The notes: a model not told the origin generated them from the sequence alone. A stretch of 64,000 nt of DNA from Sphingobacterium psychroaquaticum (GCF_900177625.1 NZ_FXAU01000001.1:736644-800643), one strand, 5' to 3'; counted from the first letter of the stretch, positions 17,634 to 26,030 are shown. Translations and numbers: made by a program.

Positions 17634-19202
17634 ATGAATAGAATTCTAAAAACCATGCTCTTGATCGTAAGCGGCTGCGTTCTGTACATTTCTTGCTATA
17701 AGGATAAAGGTAATTACGATTACCTGGATCTGGATCGCGCAGTAATCGATACTGCAAACCTTAACATCCTTGACGCATATGCTATTTATCGCTACGATGA
17801 ACTACATATATCGCCTAAGATTATTTATCAAGGAGCCACCCTGAAATCCAAGGAAGAGGTAGCTGGTAAATTATCCTTTACCTGGGCCATATATCAGGCT
17901 ACAGCGGGAGGGAAAGTTTATTCTAGGGATACGCTATCGACGGATATTACGCTCCAAAAGAAGATTGAGAAACCTGCTGGAAAGTGGATTGTCCTTTTAA
18001 CGGTAAAGAATATGGAAACGCAGGTGGAAGAGTACATGAAGTTTGCCGTTCAGGTGGATGAGCAGCTATCTGATGGCTGGATGTTGTTGTACGAGAAAAA
18101 TGGAAATACGGACGTGGGACTTATTGTAGACGATTGGTCCAAGAAAGGTGTAACCCAAAGCAGAATGTTTACCGACATGTTTCTGCAGTCTAATGGTTTC
18201 TCTTTAGCTGGAGAGCCACGTGCACTATTGCATTCTGCTGCCCCCTTGGCTTCAGCTGAAGTGTTGATAGCTTCCTCACAAGAAATTGTTGCGGTGGAGA
18301 AGTCTTCTTTCCAGGTTTTTTATCCTTTCGATAAACTTTTCTGGAATATCCAACGGGGAGGAGAGCTCAAATACGCGTCGGCCAGCAACCTACGTAAAGA
18401 GGTGGTCATTTATGACAATAAAGTACACACCGCAAACTTTGCGAGTGCCGGAACGAGTAGAGCAAACTATTTTGGTGCAGGCTATAATGGAACTTACGGC
18501 GATTTATCAGCTTGGTCAGCGACAGCCTTTGGTGCGAGCTTTGAGGCCGTGGTATATGATAAGACAGCAAAGAACTTTAAGAATGTGCCTGTATCAGGAA
18601 CCAGTGTGCAGCCTTTTGTTGCACAGGCAACCACAGGGGCTTTTGATGTAAACAGTGTAGGCCTAGATCCTGAAGCATTCGATTGGGGACGCGGAAATGG
18701 AACGCCCAATGTGGCATATGAGTATAGTGTCATGAAGAATGCTTCACAGCGGTACTTGCTGGTAACTAATTTCACAAATGCCACGGCCAATCAGCTGGGG
18801 ATAGGGAAGTACCCAGTCAATGGTATTGCATTGAATACCCCGGTGACCTCCTTAGCATCAGCTTTCGGTGGTAATTATGCACTACTTAGTACAGCGAAAT
18901 CTCTGTATTTACATCGTTACATGCAAAATGGCGACGCAACGGTCGAGTGGACGGCACCTGCTGGTGAAGAGATTACCTGCGTCCGCTTACAGAAGTTTTT
19001 CTATAACCCACAGGTTGCTTTACTTTTCTTACCAAAACCAAACACTGTGGTATACGTCGCTACTTGGGATCCGAGTGCCGCAGTTGGAAAAGTATATGCT
19101 TATTTGATCGACCCGACAAATGGTACCATGGATAAGTCCAGCGAAAGAAAATACAGTGGGTTTGGTAAAATAAAGGAGATGGCCTACAAGTGGAACCTCT
19201 AA
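17634..19202 (+). CDS. PKD-like family lipoprotein
   Basis: The protein has 522 residues. The signal and lipobox end in ISCYKDKGNYDY, and this YKDKGNYDY start is typical of the PKD-like lipoproteins that accompany DUF4843 genes. The N-terminal third (about 30-145) is an Ig/PKD-like region (ISPKIIYQG, FTWAIYQ, GKWIVLLTVKN). The remainder looks like repeated beta elements, possibly a propeller (GWMLLYEKNGNTDVGLI and later segments). It is probably a surface-exposed accessory subunit of the transporter. No catalytic residues could be recognised. Confidence 0.8.
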   Translation: MNRILKTMLLIVSGCVLYISCYKDKGNYDYLDLDRAVIDTANLNILDAYAIYRYDELHISPKIIYQGATLKSKEEVAGKLSFTWAIYQATAGGKVYSRDTLSTDITLQKKIEKPAGKWIVLLTVKNMETQVEEYMKFAVQVDEQLSDGWMLLYEKNGNTDVGLIVDDWSKKGVTQSRMFTDMFLQSNGFSLAGEPRALLHSAAPLASAEVLIASSQEIVAVEKSSFQVFYPFDKLFWNIQRGGELKYASASNLRKEVVIYDNKVHTANFASAGTSRANYFGAGYNGTYGDLSAWSATAFGASFEAVVYDKTAKNFKNVPVSGTSVQPFVAQATTGAFDVNSVGLDPEAFDWGRGNGTPNVAYEYSVMKNASQRYLLVTNFTNATANQLGIGKYPVNGIALNTPVTSLASAFGGNYALLSTAKSLYLHRYMQNGDATVEWTAPAGEEITCVRLQKFFYNPQVALLFLPKPNTVVYVATWDPSAAVGKVYAYLIDPTNGTMDKSSERKYSGFGKIKEMAYKWNL

Positions 19203-19244
19203 AAGAGAATATTAAAAGAATTATTATACATAAAAAGAGAGAAA

Positions 19245-20393
19245 ATGAAAACAATGAAGTTATGGGCAGTACTCCTGCTATTTTTTCCGCTGCTATGTCT
19301 TGGACAGACAAAGAAAGTCAAAATAACAGGTGATTTTAAAAATATTGAAGGCGACTTCGATAAACTGTATCTATTTTATAAATATGATGGCAGCCAGTTT
19401 TTGGACAGTTCCAAATTGGTAAATGGGAAGTATAGTTTTGAGTTTGATTTGGAGCAACCGGTACTGGTGCGCATTATCGTTTTTAAAGCTATCCCAGGTC
19501 GTCCGGGTGCAGGTATCAGCAATCCAGATAATACCTTATCTATTTACATCGAACCGGGCACCATGAAGTTGGTCAGTAAAGGTAAATTCTCGAATGTAGA
19601 AGTATCAGGTTCTAAAAGCCATTTTGAATACGATAAATTGAATAGCCTGGCTAGCGTATATCAATCTAAAGTGATGGACTTGATGCGCAAAGGACAAGAT
19701 AAATCTTTATCAGATGCCGAAAAGCAGAGCAATCAAGCCGAAATACGGAAGTTACAAACGGATCTTAAAGAGGAGGTTTTTGGTAAATACATTGCCGAAA
19801 ATCCAACCTCGCCGATGCTTTTTTATGCACTGCAACGTTATGCTGGTGGCTCGCGTGAGGAGATGATGAAGGTGCTCGATATGTACAAGAAGCTTCCTGC
19901 AGATCAACGTGACTCGCCTGAAGGAATTGCTTTTGCGAAACGCTTGCAGGGACAGTTGGAGATTATGATTGGTAGCATAGCTCCAGATTTTGCACAACAT
20001 ACACCGACAGGAGAGCTGGTCGCACTTTCTTCGACCCGTGGTAAGTATGTACTTCTTGATTTTTGGGCTAGTTGGTGTGGTCCATGCCGTAAAGAAAATC
20101 CACATGTTGTTCGTGCTTTTAATGAGTTTAAGGATAAAGGATTTACTGTCTTTGGGGTTTCATTGGATCGTGAAAGTGGAAAAGATAATTGGATTAAAGC
20201 GATTGCTGACGATGGTTTAGGGCAATGGACCAATGTGTCTGATCTCAAGTTTTGGAGTAATGAAGCCGCTTTGAAGTATGGCGTCACCGGGATCCCTCAA
20301 AATTATCTAATTGATCCTGATGGTAAAATTATTGGAAAGAATTTGCGTGGGGAGGAATTGCATAAAACATTGGAAAAAATACTCAGTAAGTAG
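19245..20393 (+). CDS. TlpA-type thiol-disulfide oxidoreductase with DUF4369-like N-terminus
   Basis: The protein has 382 residues, with a signal peptide ending near LCLGQ (residue 21). Residues about 24-125 resemble DUF4369 (KITGDFKNIEGDFDKLYLFY). A helical linker follows, then a thioredoxin domain from about 243, with the active site WCGPC at 277-281 and the cis-Pro loop in TGIPQNYLIDPDG near 349. It should act as a periplasmic disulfide reductase. As the last gene of the DUF4843/PKD operon it may reduce disulfides in imported peptides or keep partners reduced; that part is inference. A strong terminator follows. Confidence 0.88.
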   Translation: MKTMKLWAVLLLFFPLLCLGQTKKVKITGDFKNIEGDFDKLYLFYKYDGSQFLDSSKLVNGKYSFEFDLEQPVLVRIIVFKAIPGRPGAGISNPDNTLSIYIEPGTMKLVSKGKFSNVEVSGSKSHFEYDKLNSLASVYQSKVMDLMRKGQDKSLSDAEKQSNQAEIRKLQTDLKEEVFGKYIAENPTSPMLFYALQRYAGGSREEMMKVLDMYKKLPADQRDSPEGIAFAKRLQGQLEIMIGSIAPDFAQHTPTGELVALSSTRGKYVLLDFWASWCGPCRKENPHVVRAFNEFKDKGFTVFGVSLDRESGKDNWIKAIADDGLGQWTNVSDLKFWSNEAALKYGVTGIPQNYLIDPDGKIIGKNLRGEELHKTLEKILSK

Positions 20394-20416
20394 TTTTTGC
20401 CATGCGGTAAATGATG

Positions 20417-20444
20417 AAAAGAGCTCCTTCGGGAGCTCTTTTTG
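20417..20444 (+). terminator. Rho-independent terminator of module 2
   Basis: GAGCTCC, a TTCG tetraloop and GGAGCTC form a perfect stem, flanked by AAAA and TTTTT, 24 bp after the stop codon of the thioredoxin gene. The A-run also makes it usable for the convergent gene that ends at 20482. Confidence 0.85.
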
Positions 20445-20481
20445 TCTTATTCTTTTTTACCGAAGAGAGGGGGGCGCTTTC

Positions 20482-20937
20482 TTATTCGATTCGCTTAAAT
20501 TCAAAAGATAACTGTAGACTATCTCCTGAGACTAAAGCTCTTATTTGGTCTCCATTTTTCCAGTACTTGATCAATTTTGGAAAATCTAACGTGTCATTTT
20601 TACATTCAAATTTATCGTCTTCTATGGTCGGTATTTTGAAGGATATAAACTCTTCTTCTTTAGGTGTTTTGACTAAGAAATTCCATTTTCCATTCGTTTC
20701 AATAATCTTCATTATCTCTTGGCTTATTGTATCACCATTTTGCATAGTAAAGCCAACACCATAATATGTTGAATCGCTGGTTTTTTCCCAATTCTCAAAA
20801 GTAGTTCTGCCTGGTTTATCATTTATCCGCTGCCATTTACCTAGTAGCCAATCAAAGGGGGCAGATTTTTTTGTGTTACACATGGCGAAAGCGAAGACAG
20901 TTAGTAGGATAACAGTGAGTTTTAAAGTTGTTTTCAT
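20482..20937 (-). CDS. DUF6265 family lipoprotein
   Basis: The protein has 151 residues from the ATG at 20937, the first residue of a lipoprotein signal (LTVILLTVFAFAMCNTKKS, Cys at about 20). The mature part FDWLLGKWQRINDKPGRTTFENWEK, with a later STYYGVGFTMQNGDT, is the pattern of DUF6265 proteins. These are small beta-barrel-like proteins (lipocalin or calycin type) of unknown function. An upstream in-frame start would put 12 extra residues ahead of the signal peptide. It is a single gene, convergent with the module 2 operon. Confidence 0.75.
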   Translation of the reverse strand: MKTTLKLTVILLTVFAFAMCNTKKSAPFDWLLGKWQRINDKPGRTTFENWEKTSDSTYYGVGFTMQNGDTISQEIMKIIETNGKWNFLVKTPKEEEFISFKIPTIEDDKFECKNDTLDFPKLIKYWKNGDQIRALVSGDSLQLSFEFKRIE

Positions 20938-21129
20938 GTTGTAAATTAAAAGTTGGTACAGACAATTGAACATTAAGCTCTAGACCATTTTTCTGTTTTT
21001 CTTAACGTCAGTCCATCGTATTTAATCCTAAACTACGAAAAAGCCGATATATTTTATGCTCGATTACCGCGCAGCCATCGTTATTCCATTGGATTTCTCT
21101 TGAAAGGAGGAAATCCATGAACCTGTTTT

Positions 21130-21145
21130 TTTGACATAAGTCAAA
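21130..21145. promoter_or_regulatory. TTTGAC-N4-GTCAAA palindrome, Crp/Fnr-type site
   Basis: Perfect 6-bp arms surround ATAA, the layout of Crp/Fnr-family sites (TTGAC/T-N4-A/GTCAA). It lies about 60 bp before the MFS gene start, and the operon that follows ends with a Crp/Fnr-family regulator gene. A weak -7-like GACATTTG at 21167-21174 would put the centre of the palindrome near -42, as for class II activation. Confidence 0.55.
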
Positions 21146-21203
21146 GTTTTTCCTATTAAACTCGCGGACATTTGCTGGTGAAATAAAATTCAAAGTAAAT
21201 ATC

Positions 21204-22379
21204 ATGCGTGTAACATTAGAAAAAGGAAAAACTATAAATTTTTATCAAGCCCTCACACCAATTATTATATCGGTGTTTGGCGTGTATCTCACTATTGGAA
21301 TTGCACTAGGCGTGTTGCCTAAATTTGTGCAGCAGAACCTCGGATTTGATTCCATTGTCGTGGGGTTGGTCATCGGATTACAATCGCTATCGACTTTGTT
21401 AACGCGTGCCTACTCGGGCAAGGTAACGGATACTAAAGGAGCGAAACAAAGTAAGATGACAGGTGTTGTCTTGGCTGTTGTTGCCGGAATCGCCTATGTA
21501 GCAGCTGTTCTCTTTCAGGGAAATAGCATATTGGCTTTAGTATTACTGCTGTTAGCCCGTATCATACATGGTGTGGGTGAAAGCTTTTTGGTTACGGGAG
21601 CTTTAACCTGGGGAATTGGTTTGGTCGGGCCTTCCAACTCCGGTAAAGTAATGACCTGGAATGGTATTGCCATGTATGCTGGTATTGCTATTGGCGCGCC
21701 ATTAAGTATCTGGTTGACCGGCGCCTATGGCGCGTTGACGGCCTTCGTGCTCATTTTGTTATTGCCATTCGTGAGCTGGTTTTCTTCGATTAAGCTGCCG
21801 GCAATTGCTGTAGAGAAAGACTTTGTGCGCACGCCGTTTTACAAAGTGATTGGTGCCATTTCGGGACAGGGGATGAGCTTGGCCTTATCTTCGATGGCTT
21901 TCGGCTGTATGGCTTCTTTTATTGCACTTTTCTTTACACAGAAAAACTGGGGGGATGCCTCGATGGCATTTATTGCCTTTGGTATCTGTTATGTATTGAC
22001 CCGTATCTTTTTTGCGTCCTTCCCGGATCGCTTTGGCGGATATCGGATTGCCTTTATTTCGTTGCTAATCGAGATTGTAGGTCAGCTCCTCATCTGGACA
22101 TCCTCCAGTAAAGAACTGGCGATTATTGGATGTGGGCTTACGGGAATTGGATTTTCATTGGTATTTCCAGCACTTGGTGTATTAGCGATTCAGAAGGTGA
22201 AACCACAAATGCGGGGTACCGCATTGGGGGCATATGCTGCTTTTGTGGATTTATCTTTAGGTCTGGCAGGACCGATTGCAGGGTTGATTGCGGGTTGGTT
22301 TGATTATCAAACCGTGTACCTGTTCGGCGCGATCAGCTGTGCGCTATCTGTTGTGGTATTGATGTTTAATAAAAAGTAA
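21204..22379 (+). CDS. MFS transporter (YhhS/YfcJ-like exporter type)
   Basis: The protein has 391 residues with twelve hydrophobic segments. The loop after helix 2 contains [17 protein letters not shown], the MFS signature region. It resembles the arabinose-efflux/YfcJ-type subgroup, but the substrate cannot be told. It is the first gene of a probable operon with ribB (7-bp gap), a siderophore-interacting reductase and a Crp/Fnr regulator. That context suggests export or import of a flavin, siderophore or related compound. A Crp/Fnr-like palindrome lies about 60 bp upstream. Confidence 0.85.
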   Translation: MRVTLEKGKTINFYQALTPIIISVFGVYLTIGIALGVLPKFVQQNLGFDSIVVGLVIGLQSLSTLLTRAYSGKVTDTKGAKQSKMTGVVLAVVAGIAYVAAVLFQGNSILALVLLLLARIIHGVGESFLVTGALTWGIGLVGPSNSGKVMTWNGIAMYAGIAIGAPLSIWLTGAYGALTAFVLILLLPFVSWFSSIKLPAIAVEKDFVRTPFYKVIGAISGQGMSLALSSMAFGCMASFIALFFTQKNWGDASMAFIAFGICYVLTRIFFASFPDRFGGYRIAFISLLIEIVGQLLIWTSSSKELAIIGCGLTGIGFSLVFPALGVLAIQKVKPQMRGTALGAYAAFVDLSLGLAGPIAGLIAGWFDYQTVYLFGAISCALSVVVLMFNKK

Positions 22380-22386
22380 GAACGAT

Positions 22387-23064
22387 ATGGAGGATAATTT
22401 AAGGCCGTTCGGGGAAACACCGGAGCAACGGATAGCAGCAGCAATAGATGCGTTAAAAAAGGGGCATGGAATTTTGTTGGTTGACGATGCCGACCGTGAA
22501 AATGAAGGTGATCTTATTTTTTCGGCAGAGAAGATGAGACACGATGATATGGCGTTGATGATTCGCTATTGTAGCGGTATTGTATGTCTATGTTTGACGC
22601 AAGAGAAGGCCGATGCATTGGAATTGCCTTATATGGTGAGGGATAATTCGAGTCTGTTTCAAACACCGTTTACCATATCTATTGATGCACGCCTAGGGGC
22701 AACGACAGGGCTATCGGCAGCAGACCGGATTGCGACGATTCAAGCCGCAATAGCGGATACAGCCAAACCAACGGATTTGGTACGTCCTGGCCATATCTTT
22801 CCACTGAGAGCACATCCAGATGGCGTTTTGGCACGGAATGGTCATACGGAAGGAAGCGTAGATCTAATGAAGCTTGCTGGTTTGCAGCCGACATCGGTGT
22901 TGTGTGAACTGATGAATGATGATGGAACAATGGCACGTTTGCCCGAGGTCATTGCTTTTGCTACGGCGCATAATATGCCTGTTCTATCGATTGCAGATAT
23001 TGTCGCATATCGAAGCTCCATAGCAGGTATAGAAAATAAACCTCAAGTGATGGACGTTGTATAA
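22387..23064 (+). CDS. ribB: 3,4-dihydroxy-2-butanone-4-phosphate synthase
   Basis: The protein has 225 residues, the size of monofunctional RibB (not the longer RibBA fusion). It converts ribulose 5-phosphate to formate and 3,4-dihydroxy-2-butanone 4-phosphate for riboflavin synthesis. Signatures are [14 protein letters not shown] at about 29-42 (metal-binding acidic loop), the SGIVCLCLT strand, [20 protein letters not shown] and [28 protein letters not shown] with the conserved His and Glu. It lies between a transporter and a flavin-dependent reductase gene, not in a rib operon. It is therefore probably a second copy serving flavin demand of this locus. Confidence 0.93.
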   Translation: MEDNLRPFGETPEQRIAAAIDALKKGHGILLVDDADRENEGDLIFSAEKMRHDDMALMIRYCSGIVCLCLTQEKADALELPYMVRDNSSLFQTPFTISIDARLGATTGLSAADRIATIQAAIADTAKPTDLVRPGHIFPLRAHPDGVLARNGHTEGSVDLMKLAGLQPTSVLCELMNDDGTMARLPEVIAFATAHNMPVLSIADIVAYRSSIAGIENKPQVMDVV

Positions 23065-23080
23065 TTAAGGAGTTTAAAGG

Positions 23081-23845
23081 ATGAATGAAACAAAAAAGAT
23101 ACGGTCTTTATTTACCGTTAAAGATAAAATACAGCTGACTCCCCATATGATTCGAGTGATTTTTCATCTGTCGGATGAGCACGTCGAATTACTCGCTGGG
23201 GTACGTGCGGGGTCTAACAATAAACTATTTGTGCCGCAGAAAAAGAATGACAAGGAAATGGGAGACATGGTCATGCGAACTTATACAAACCGTGTCATTG
23301 ATTTCGTGAACCGCGAGCTATGGATTGACTTCGTAGCGCATGGGGAGAATGGACCGGCTGGGACTTGGGCGATGCACGCTGTACCTGGGGATATGCTGGA
23401 GGTCGGTATGAAAGAAAGTGTAAGACCGCTTGTGCCTGAAGCAAAATCGTACTTGCTCGTTGGGGATGCAACGGCATTGCCTGTAATTCGTGCTATTTTA
23501 GAACAATTACCGGCAGCGACGGAGGTTGAAGTAATTATGGAAGTACATGGTACGGCCGATGAAGCATATTTGGCGGATATGAATGATACACGAATCCATT
23601 GGCTGCATAATCCGGAACCAGAGCAAGGGAGTAAGCTAGCGGAAGTGGTCGAACGCTACGATATTCTGAATACCGACCCGAGCCGGTTTGTATACGTTGC
23701 AGCGGAGTATAATACGGCTAAGGTATTGCGTGAATATTTTCGAGGAATAGCGAACAGGGAAGCTTCGAGTATGTATATCACATCGTACTGGAAGGCAGGA
23801 GAAGCCGAGGATGAGTCAAGTGCAAGGCGTAAGGAGGATAAGTAA
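23081..23845 (+). CDS. Siderophore-interacting protein (flavin-dependent ferric reductase family)
   Basis: The protein has 254 residues. Family features are the N-terminal FAD-binding beta barrel (TPHMIRVIFHLSD, then MRTYTNRVID for the flavin contact near 67-76), the HGENGPAGTWAMHAVPGD segment, and VGDATALPVIRAILEQLP near 127-144 in the NAD(P)H domain. The C-terminal YWKAGEAEDE signature of SIP proteins is also present. Members reduce ferric siderophores in the cytosol to release iron. The gene follows ribB after 16 bp, which ties flavin supply to a flavoenzyme. Confidence 0.88.
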   Translation: MNETKKIRSLFTVKDKIQLTPHMIRVIFHLSDEHVELLAGVRAGSNNKLFVPQKKNDKEMGDMVMRTYTNRVIDFVNRELWIDFVAHGENGPAGTWAMHAVPGDMLEVGMKESVRPLVPEAKSYLLVGDATALPVIRAILEQLPAATEVEVIMEVHGTADEAYLADMNDTRIHWLHNPEPEQGSKLAEVVERYDILNTDPSRFVYVAAEYNTAKVLREYFRGIANREASSMYITSYWKAGEAEDESSARRKEDK

Positions 23846-23869
23846 AAGCTTCACATTCTTTTTTATTAC

Positions 23870-23877
23870 TACATTTG
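23870..23877 (+). promoter_or_regulatory. TACATTTG -7 box before the Crp/Fnr gene
   Basis: This is an exact TAnnTTTG match 22 bp before the start codon, with no clear -33 element. It could give the regulator its own transcript in addition to read-through from the operon. Confidence 0.45.
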
Positions 23878-23899
23878 CCACGAACAGGAGTTTAGGTAA

Positions 23900-24466
23900 A
23901 TGGAAGAATTAGCAGCATATATCAGAAATCAAATAGCGGTAACCGATGCAGAGCTAACAACTATCTTGTCGTACTTTAAACCTTTAAAGGTGAAAAAGAA
24001 CGAGCTATTGTTGTCTAATGGAGATACCAGTCAACGAACTTTCTTTGTCTTAAAGGGGTGTTTGCGAATATTTTTTGTTGGAGATGATGGGCAGGATTCT
24101 ACGCGATACTTTGCGTTTGAAAATCAATTTGCTACGGCTTTAATGAGTTTTATCACCGGGCAGCCTGCGGAAGAATGTGTACAGGCGGTCGAAGAGAGTG
24201 AGATATTATATATATCACATCATAATTTTTATGAACTTTTAGCTCTTGTGCCTGCTTGGGAAGCTTTTTACCGGAAGTACCTGGAGCGTGCTTATGTGAC
24301 GAACACGAAACGACTCATGTCGATGTATGTGCAGGATGCCCTGTCGAAATATCGCCAATTGCTCGCTGACGATCCCATTATTGTGCAACGTCTTTCCAAT
24401 AGGATTGTAGCGTCTTACCTCGGGATTTCGCAGGAAACACTGAGTCGGTTAAAGTCAAAACGGTAG
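23900..24466 (+). CDS. Crp/Fnr family transcriptional regulator
   Basis: The protein has 188 residues. The cyclic-nucleotide-binding-like beta roll covers residues about 25-110 (LLLSNGDTSQRTFFVLKGCLRIFF), followed by the long dimer helix. A short winged HTH near the end contains RIVASYLGISQETLSRLKSK, typical of the Bacteroidota group with a YLGI recognition helix. No Fe-S cysteine cluster like that of Fnr is seen. It is last in the ribB/reductase block and is a good candidate to bind the TTTGAC-N4-GTCAAA palindrome upstream of the first gene. Confidence 0.88.
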   Translation: MEELAAYIRNQIAVTDAELTTILSYFKPLKVKKNELLLSNGDTSQRTFFVLKGCLRIFFVGDDGQDSTRYFAFENQFATALMSFITGQPAEECVQAVEESEILYISHHNFYELLALVPAWEAFYRKYLERAYVTNTKRLMSMYVQDALSKYRQLLADDPIIVQRLSNRIVASYLGISQETLSRLKSKR

Positions 24467-24490
24467 GTCATAATTACTTGATAATATATT

Positions 24491-24520
24491 TTGTTATATC
24501 AATCGTTCTCCGTATGTTTG
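24491..24520 (+). promoter_or_regulatory. Promoter of rpsU
   Basis: TTG at 24491-24493 (preceded by TT) and TATGTTTG at 24513-24520 are separated by 19 bp, matching the Bacteroidota -33/-7 consensus. The start codon is at 24563, leaving a leader of about 35-40 nt. Confidence 0.75.
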
Positions 24521-24543
24521 CATTCACAAATTTAAAGGGCACG

Positions 24544-24552
24544 AAAGGAGGT
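24544..24552 (+). promoter_or_regulatory. Strong Shine-Dalgarno sequence of rpsU
   Basis: AAAGGAGGT lies 11 nt before the rpsU ATG, a full match to the 16S anti-SD. Most genes in this window have nothing similar. In Bacteroidota the anti-SD is reported to be masked by bS21, and rpsU keeps an SD so that it is translated when bS21 is scarce. Confidence 0.8.
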
Positions 24553-24562
24553 ATATAATAGC

Positions 24563-24754
24563 ATGATTATCGTAAATGTAAAAGAAGGAGAATCTTTAGA
24601 CAGAGCGTTGAAACGTTTCAAAAAGAAATTCGAGAAAACTGGTGTGTTGCGCGAACTACGTTCACGTCAAGCATACGAGAAGAAATCCGTAACTCGTCGT
24701 ACCCAAGTGAAAAAAGCGATTTACAAACAAGGATTGAACCAAGAAACGGTTTAA
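24563..24754 (+). CDS. rpsU: 30S ribosomal protein bS21
   Basis: The protein has 63 residues, the normal length for the phylum, starting [22 protein letters not shown], with the basic [17 protein letters not shown] stretch in the middle. It is a small-subunit protein placed near the 3' end of 16S rRNA. It is a monocistronic gene with its own consensus promoter, a full-strength Shine-Dalgarno sequence and a terminator 35 bp after the stop codon. In this phylum bS21 takes part in occluding the anti-Shine-Dalgarno, so translation of its own mRNA can respond to its level. Confidence 0.96.
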   Translation: MIIVNVKEGESLDRALKRFKKKFEKTGVLRELRSRQAYEKKSVTRRTQVKKAIYKQGLNQETV

Positions 24755-24787
24755 TTTATAGAAGTACATTGTACTTTGTATAAAATA

Positions 24788-24824
24788 TAAAAGAGAGGTG
24801 TTTATAACATCTCTCTTTTTTTGT
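24788..24824 (+). terminator. Terminator of rpsU
   Basis: AAAGAGAGGTGTT (24790-24802) pairs with AACATCTCTCTTT (24806-24818), with one G-T wobble, a 3-nt loop and a following T-run. Confidence 0.8.
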
Positions 24825-24840
24825 ATTGCATAATAGGCAT

Positions 24841-24878
24841 AAAAAAAAGAGATACAAAACCTTGTCTCTCTTTTTTTC
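24841..24878. terminator. Second terminator hairpin, probably for the convergent gene
   Basis: An A-run plus GAGA (24842-24852) pairs with TCTC plus a T-run (24867-24877). An inner ACAA/TTGT stem (24854-24857 with 24862-24865) is separated from it by one T/C mismatch. It can work in both directions and ends the minus-strand gene at 24935. Confidence 0.7.
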
Positions 24879-24934
24879 GCAGGCTACCGGAATGGAGCCT
24901 CTTCTAAACGACCAACGACTATCTACCCACCTAA

Positions 24935-25363
24935 CTACTTGCTGTATGTTGTTACGACCTTGCTTACTTTCCAGCCGTCCTCACAGTGGTTAAGTGTTAT
25001 GTAATCGATTCGGGTGAATTTTTCAAATTTCATGATAGCTTTAGCAACACAAGCAGTTCCACTTTCATCCATGATTTCATGTGTTGTTTCGCAATTGTAT
25101 TGTAAACCTTTATTTGCTTTTAAGAAATCGGTGTATTGCTTTTTGTTGAACTTGTCGTTGTTGCTGGAGTTGCGGTACTCAAAATCGTCTGCAAAAAGGT
25201 GCTTGTTGAAATCTGTATTGCCGAGTGTAATCGCTTCGACATAGGTCGATAGGATACGGGCTGAATTAAGATTTTTTAGCGGATTAGCTGCGCTAGATGC
25301 AAATGAACTAAATGACATGGTCATAATCATTGCTGCGATAAGGGTTGTTACTGTTCTTTTCAT
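24935..25363 (-). CDS. Secreted NTF2/SnoaL-like small protein
   Basis: The protein has 142 residues with a cleavable signal peptide (MKRTVTTLIAAMIMTMSFSSFASSA). The mature part has the cone-shaped NTF2-like layout: helix ARILSTYVEAITLGNTDFNKHLFADDFEYRN, then beta strands ending in EDGWKVSKVVTTYSK. Bacteroidota carry many such periplasmic proteins, often annotated as nuclear transport factor 2 family or putative lumazine-binding. No catalytic residues can be assigned. It has its own -7 box (CAAAGGTA on the plus strand at 25435-25442, read as TACCTTTG) and stands alone. Confidence 0.7.
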   Translation of the reverse strand: MKRTVTTLIAAMIMTMSFSSFASSAANPLKNLNSARILSTYVEAITLGNTDFNKHLFADDFEYRNSSNNDKFNKKQYTDFLKANKGLQYNCETTHEIMDESGTACVAKAIMKFEKFTRIDYITLNHCEDGWKVSKVVTTYSK

Positions 25364-25710
25364 GGTTTCTAAGTTTTTAAATGTTTTTAGTGTTTTATAC
25401 TGATAATATCTTCGTTACTGCTTTATTGATGACTCAAAGGTAATGTGGTTGTCGTGGCTGCGAAACGGTAAATAGACCAATGCAGGACTTTTTTCGGTGA
25501 AAACCAATTTTTTTTCGGTGAATGAGTGTGTCATATTTTCGAGATAAGTAAAGTTATTTTCTTTCTTATAGGTGTATATCTGAAAAGTAGACGATGAAAG
25601 GGTGTGGATGGTTGCGTTGGTGGTATGAAAAAAGTCTTGCTGTTTGGATATTATAGTATTCTTGTTGCCTCTTTTGCCACCACTGTAAATCTTATTATTT
25701 TAAACGTAAT

Positions 25711-25750
25711 CGTCATCCCGAACGAGCATACGAGGAGGGGTCTACGACAA
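25711..25750 (+). repeat. Intergenic repeat, CGTCATCCCGA type, plus orientation
   Basis: It begins CGTCATCCCGAACGAG and continues with a purine-rich GGAGGGGTCT part. It resembles the short CGTCATnnCGA...GAGATCT repeats scattered between genes in many Bacteroidota genomes. That family resemblance is from memory. Confidence 0.5.
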
Positions 25751-25787
25751 TGTTTTAAAGATTGTTTTTACAGTGTAGTTAGTTCAC

Positions 25788-25830
25788 CTGTATAATTGAT
25801 AGATATCTCCTGTCGTTGATATGACGTTTA
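25788..25830 (-). repeat. Intergenic repeat copy A, 43 bp
   Basis: It matches the copy at 25879-25921 at 39 of 43 positions with a period of 91 bp. Read on the minus strand it begins near CGTCATATCAACGACAGGAG, the same CGTCAT...GGAGA...ATC layout as the element at 25711. Confidence 0.75.
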
Positions 25831-25878
25831 AGGTAGTAGCCTTTTTGTAGTCTTGTCGGCTGTTTTACACTTCCTATT

Positions 25879-25921
25879 CTGTACAGTTGATAGATATCTC
25901 CTGTCGTCGATATGACGTATA
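25879..25921 (-). repeat. Intergenic repeat copy B, 43 bp
   Basis: This is the second copy of the element at 25788-25830, with four substitutions. On the minus strand it reads CGTCATATCGACGACAGGAG near its start. Confidence 0.75.
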
Positions 25922-25944
25922 GGGGGATTCCATCTCCTTGTTGA

Positions 25945-25978
25945 CTTGACAGTTATCTTCTAAGTCGATATAACGATT
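25945..25978 (-). repeat. Degenerate intergenic repeat copy C
   Basis: On the minus strand it reads CGTTATATCGACTTAGAAGA, a decayed version of copies A and B. Confidence 0.45.
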
Positions 25979-26022
25979 AATACAGTCCGTTCACGAACCT
26001 CCATACTCTTAAAAAAAATGCC

Positions 26023-26030
26023 TAATTTTG
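26023..26030 (+). promoter_or_regulatory. TAATTTTG -7 box very close to the start codon at 26035
   Basis: This is an exact TAnnTTTG match ending 4 nt before an ATG. A transcript would begin at or just after that ATG, implying a leaderless message or use of the ATG at 26044. No clear -33 box is present. Confidence 0.4.

Noticed and set aside
21102..21134. Strong SD-like GAAAGGAGG followed by a five-codon frame (MNLFF) upstream of the MFS gene
   Set aside because: It lies upstream of the Crp-like palindrome and of the likely transcription start, and the frame stops inside the palindrome, so it is probably chance.
21008..21205. 65-codon minus-strand frame before the MFS gene
   Set aside because: It overlaps the promoter and palindrome region, has no family features and ends without context.
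25604..25795. 63-codon plus-strand frame in the intergenic repeat region
   Set aside because: Its second half is a translation of a dispersed repeat, there is no recognisable domain and the hydrophobic first half is short.
25788..25921. Two 43-bp repeats as a minimal CRISPR array
   Set aside because: There are only two good copies, imperfect, with a 48-bp gap, no cas genes, and the elements look like dispersed intergenic repeats also present in the opposite orientation.
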